40,646 bases of DNA from CAVRJC01 sp964505725 (GTDB taxonomy: Bacteria > Actinomycetota > Acidimicrobiia > IMCC26256 > DASPTH01), in contig CAZDJK010000071.1 of the NCBI GenBank assembly GCA_964505725.1, forward strand, positions 1-40,646. The letters run 5' to 3'. Shown here piece by piece: positions 38,514-40,646 of this stretch (positions within the stretch are counted from its first letter, which is position 1; every line of letters starts with the position of its first letter). The notes below the pieces were generated by a model that was not told the DNA's origin, searched no databases, and saw nothing but the letters and a program-made list of their open reading frames with translations. Both the position numbers and the translations under genes were made by a program.

Positions 38514-39431
38514 TCAGCGGGTCGCGAGCGCGTCGACCTCGGCCCGCTCCTCGGCGGTGAGCTGCCACGCCCCGGTCGCCGCCGCGTTGGCCCGAACCTG
38601 CTCCGGCGTGGTGGCGCCCGCGATCACGCTCGCGACCGTCGGCGCGCCTGCCACCCACGACAGCGCGAGCTCGGCCAGGCCGTGCCCGTGCGCGGCGGCG
38701 TACTCGCCGAGCCGCTCGACCACGTCGAAGCGCGAGTCGCTCAGGAACCGGCTCGCACGATCGCCCCACATGGCGAGGCGCGTGCCCTCGGGCGCGGGTT
38801 CGCCCCGCTTGTACTTGCCCGTGAGCATCCCGCTCGCGAGCGGGAAGTACGGCACGAGGCTGATGCCGAGCCGTTCGATCTCGGGGATCACCTCGGCCTC
38901 GGGCGACCGCTCCAGCAAGCTGTAGTTGTTCTGCACGTTGACGAACCCGGTGACGCCGAGCTCCTTGGCTGCCGCCGCCGCCTCGTCGAGCTGCTCGGCC
39001 GAGAAGTTCGAGCAGCCGATCTCGCGCGCCTTGCCCGCCTCGACGAGCTTCGCGAAGGCCGCCACGGTGTCGGCCATCGGGAACTCGGCGTCGGGACGGT
39101 GCAGCAGGTAGAGGTCGACGTGGTCGGTGCGCAGGCGCTGCAGACTCCCGTCGATCGCGGACGCGATGCGCTCCGGGTCCCCGGACGCCACCTTGGTGGT
39201 GATCACCACCTGGTCCCGACGGCCGCCGAGGGCGCTGCCGATGAACTCCTCGGACTGCCCGTTGCCGTAGCTCTCCGCGGTGTCGAGGTGGTTGACACCG
39301 GCCTCGATGGCGGCGTCGATGACCGCCTTCGTTCCCGCCTCGTCGAGGCGCATCCCGAAGTTGTTGCACCCGAGCCCGGCAACCGACACCTCGAGCGACC
39401 CGATCTTCCTCATCTCACCCATTTCCGTCAC
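38514..39431 (-). CDS. aldo/keto reductase
   Basis: A 305-aa NADPH-type oxidoreductase. RKIGSLEVSVAGLGCNNFG, HLDTAESYGNG with catalytic Asp and Tyr, ITTKV with Lys, LYLLHRPD with His, IGCSNFSAEQL and the C-terminal cofactor segment VIAGATTPEQVRAN are visible. It is related to, but clearly different from, the reductase at 2572. The start may be GTG 39431, ATG 39422 or ATG 39413; all are within 6 codons. It is divergent from the MerR regulator, which could control it. Confidence 0.92.
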   Translation of the reverse strand: MTEMGEMRKIGSLEVSVAGLGCNNFGMRLDEAGTKAVIDAAIEAGVNHLDTAESYGNGQSEEFIGSALGGRRDQVVITTKVASGDPERIASAIDGSLQRLRTDHVDLYLLHRPDAEFPMADTVAAFAKLVEAGKAREIGCSNFSAEQLDEAAAAAKELGVTGFVNVQNNYSLLERSPEAEVIPEIERLGISLVPYFPLASGMLTGKYKRGEPAPEGTRLAMWGDRASRFLSDSRFDVVERLGEYAAAHGHGLAELALSWVAGAPTVASVIAGATTPEQVRANAAATGAWQLTAEERAEVDALATR

Positions 39432-39518
39432 AACCCTTGTCTCTGCTCCCGATCCGGCCCGGCCACGCTATCCCCGAAACCCCCGCGGGCGCCTCCTGAC
39501 CACGGGAGCAGATGCTCC

Positions 39519-39524
39519 TAGAAT
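39519..39524 (+). promoter_or_regulatory. candidate -10 box TAGAAT, leaderless
   Basis: TAGAAT lies 8 nt before the GTG at 39533 of the MerR-type regulator. Confidence 0.45.
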
Positions 39525-39532
39525 GCGCGCTC

Positions 39533-40312
39533 GTGGGAACCACGGTGGCCGAGGGCGCAACCGGCGAGATCCGGGTCGAGGAGGTCGCCCGGCGGGCCGC
39601 GGTCTCGGTCGACACCATCCGCTTCTATCAGAAGCGCGGGCTGCTCCCCCCGCCCCGGCGCGCAGGCCGGATCGCGTGGTACGGGCCCGCGCACCTCGAG
39701 CGGCTCGCACGCATCCGCGAGCTGCGCGACGACGGCTTCTCGCTGGCCATGATCCGGCGACTGCTCGACGGCGAGCTCGCGCCGAGCGACGTGCCGCTCG
39801 CCGCCGCGGTCGCGGGTGCACAGGCGGGCGACGCCGAGCTGCTCACGATCGACGAGCTCGCGACCCGCACCGGCGTGCCCGCGTCGCTGATCGAGGCGGT
39901 CGCGCGCGAGGGCCTGATCGTGGCCCAACGCCGGGGCGCCACCGTCGGGTACACCGCCGCCGACGCCGACGTGCTGCGCGCCGGGCTGCGGCTGCTCGAG
40001 GCGGGTTTCCCGCTCGCCGACCTTCTCGCGCTCGCACGCCGGCACCACGAGTCCACGCGTGCGATCGCCGACGACGCGGTCGAGATGTTCGACGAGCACG
40101 TGCGCCGGCCGCTCCAACAGTCCGAGCTGACCGACGACGAGAAGGCGGACCGCCTCGTCGAGGCCTTCCGTACCCTCCTCCCGACCGTCACGACGTTGGT
40201 CGCGCACCACTTCCGCAGCGTGCTGCTCGAGGTCGCGCAGGAGCACCTCGAGGCGGTGGGCAACCCGGCGGAGCTCGCGGCCGCGCGCTCGGAACCGGGT
40301 TGGAACCCTTGA
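39533..40312 (+). CDS. MerR family transcriptional regulator, two HTH units
   Basis: A 259-aa regulator. The first MerR domain (about residues 12-80) has IRVEEVARRAAVSVDTIRFYQKRGLLPPPRRAGRIAWYGPAHL and LARIRELRDDGFSLAMIRRLLDG. A second MerR-like unit follows (about 103-165: TIDELATRTGVPASLIEAVAREGLIV, GYTAADADVLRAGLRLLEAGFPLADLLALA). The C-terminus is a helical ligand or dimer domain. I chose GTG 39533 for its -10-like box; ATG 39512, with GGGAG close by, adds 7 residues. Its TGA overlaps a TTG of the next reading frame and the ubiE-like ATG follows 12 bp later. Confidence 0.88.
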   Translation: MGTTVAEGATGEIRVEEVARRAAVSVDTIRFYQKRGLLPPPRRAGRIAWYGPAHLERLARIRELRDDGFSLAMIRRLLDGELAPSDVPLAAAVAGAQAGDAELLTIDELATRTGVPASLIEAVAREGLIVAQRRGATVGYTAADADVLRAGLRLLEAGFPLADLLALARRHHESTRAIADDAVEMFDEHVRRPLQQSELTDDEKADRLVEAFRTLLPTVTTLVAHHFRSVLLEVAQEHLEAVGNPAELAAARSEPGWNP

Positions 40313-40323
40313 GGGGCACGCCG

Positions 40324-40646
40324 ATGCGGGAGCGAGCCGGCGCACTGCCCCGCGGCGACACGAAGCGTCACGCGGTCGAGGACATGTTCGACCGGGTCGC
40401 GCCCCGGTACGACCGGATGAACCGCGTGATCTCGCTCGGCCTCGACCGCGGGTGGCGCCGCCGCACCGTTGCCGCGCTCGACCTGCCCGCGGGCGCGGCC
40501 GTGCTCGACCTGGCCTGCGGCACCGGCGACCTGTGCGACGACCTCGGCGCCGAAGGGCTGCGGGCGGTCGGCTTCGACCTCTCGGCGGGGATGCTGGGCG
40601 CGGCGCACACGAGCGCCCCGCTCGTGCGGGCCGACGGCGCGGCGCT
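40324..40646 (+). CDS. UbiE/MenG-type quinone methyltransferase (5' part)
   Basis: The gene runs off the right edge; 107 codons are visible. HAVEDMFDRVAPRYDRMNRVISLGLDRGWRR is the hallmark start of UbiE/MenG proteins, and AAVLDLACGTGDLCDDL is SAM motif I, followed by AVGFDLSAGMLGAA (motif post I). It should methylate demethylmenaquinone. In an actinobacterium menaquinone is the expected quinone. GAGGGG lies 7 nt before the ATG. It directly follows the MerR gene and is probably cotranscribed. Confidence 0.9.
   Translation, partial: MRERAGALPRGDTKRHAVEDMFDRVAPRYDRMNRVISLGLDRGWRRRTVAALDLPAGAAVLDLACGTGDLCDDLGAEGLRAVGFDLSAGMLGAAHTSAPLVRADGAA

Overview
The window is about 40.6 kb of very GC-rich DNA, densely packed with genes. 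It looks like a chromosomal piece of an actinobacterium. Supporting signs are the mycobacterial UsfX-type anti-sigma factors, a SigF/SigB sigma factor, an F420/FMN luciferase-like oxidoreductase, many acyl-CoA enzymes, a menaquinone-type methyltransferase, GTGA/ATGA gene overlaps and many starts that look leaderless. An acidimicrobial relative is my guess; nothing here fixes the order. I saw no tRNA, rRNA, CRISPR array, phage or IS transposase.

Layout. (1) 1-5.4 kb: a hypothetical protein, a GT4 glycosyltransferase, a small membrane protein, an aldo/keto reductase, and a TetR regulator coupled to an acyl-CoA dehydrogenase. (2) 5.4-10.5 kb: a stress-response partner-switching island. It holds a GHKL ATPase with a companion protein, a 47-aa GPGG membrane protein behind a SigF-type promoter, a leftward STAS / anti-sigma pair and CHASE3-HAMP-PP2C phosphatase, and a rightward anti-sigma / sigma factor / STAS set. 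(3) 10.5-13.9 kb: dienelactone hydrolase, NUDIX hydrolase, beta-propeller lipoprotein, histidine phosphatase. (4) 13.9-15.1 kb: a DUF559 (Vsr-like) gene split by one in-frame TGA and bracketed by 51-bp palindromes and a 26-bp direct repeat. (5) 15.1-19.6 kb: a TPP riboswitch and a four-gene thiamine operon (thiamine pyrophosphokinase, then ABC binding protein, permease and ATPase). (6) 19.6-25.8 kb: a two-component system, ribB, a repeat-rich intergenic region, BrkB/YihY protein, PdxH, a VOC protein and a luciferase-like oxidoreductase. (7) 25.8-29.2 kb: a leftward cell-envelope operon (glycosyltransferase with a degenerate deacetylase tail, polysaccharide deacetylase, DMT permease). (8) 29.3-40.6 kb: a crotonase, a Clp-N/zinc-finger/NTF2-like fusion, a UbiB-type kinase, an acyl-CoA ligase, a flavin reductase, a crotonase/CoA-transferase/crotonase operon, an aldo/keto reductase, a MerR regulator and the start of ubiE/menG.

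The observations most worth following are these. Four copies of an exactly 51-bp nested palindrome occur, three of them bracketing the broken DUF559 gene, an arrangement like REP elements around their RAYT gene. Short tandem duplications straddle the stop codons of four unrelated genes. SigF-like promoters sit inside the sigma island, with a strong hairpin between two of them. TAnnnT boxes lie 6-9 nt before many start codons and suggest frequent leaderless transcription. There is also an ATPase-less Clp-N plus ClpX-type zinc finger fusion protein.
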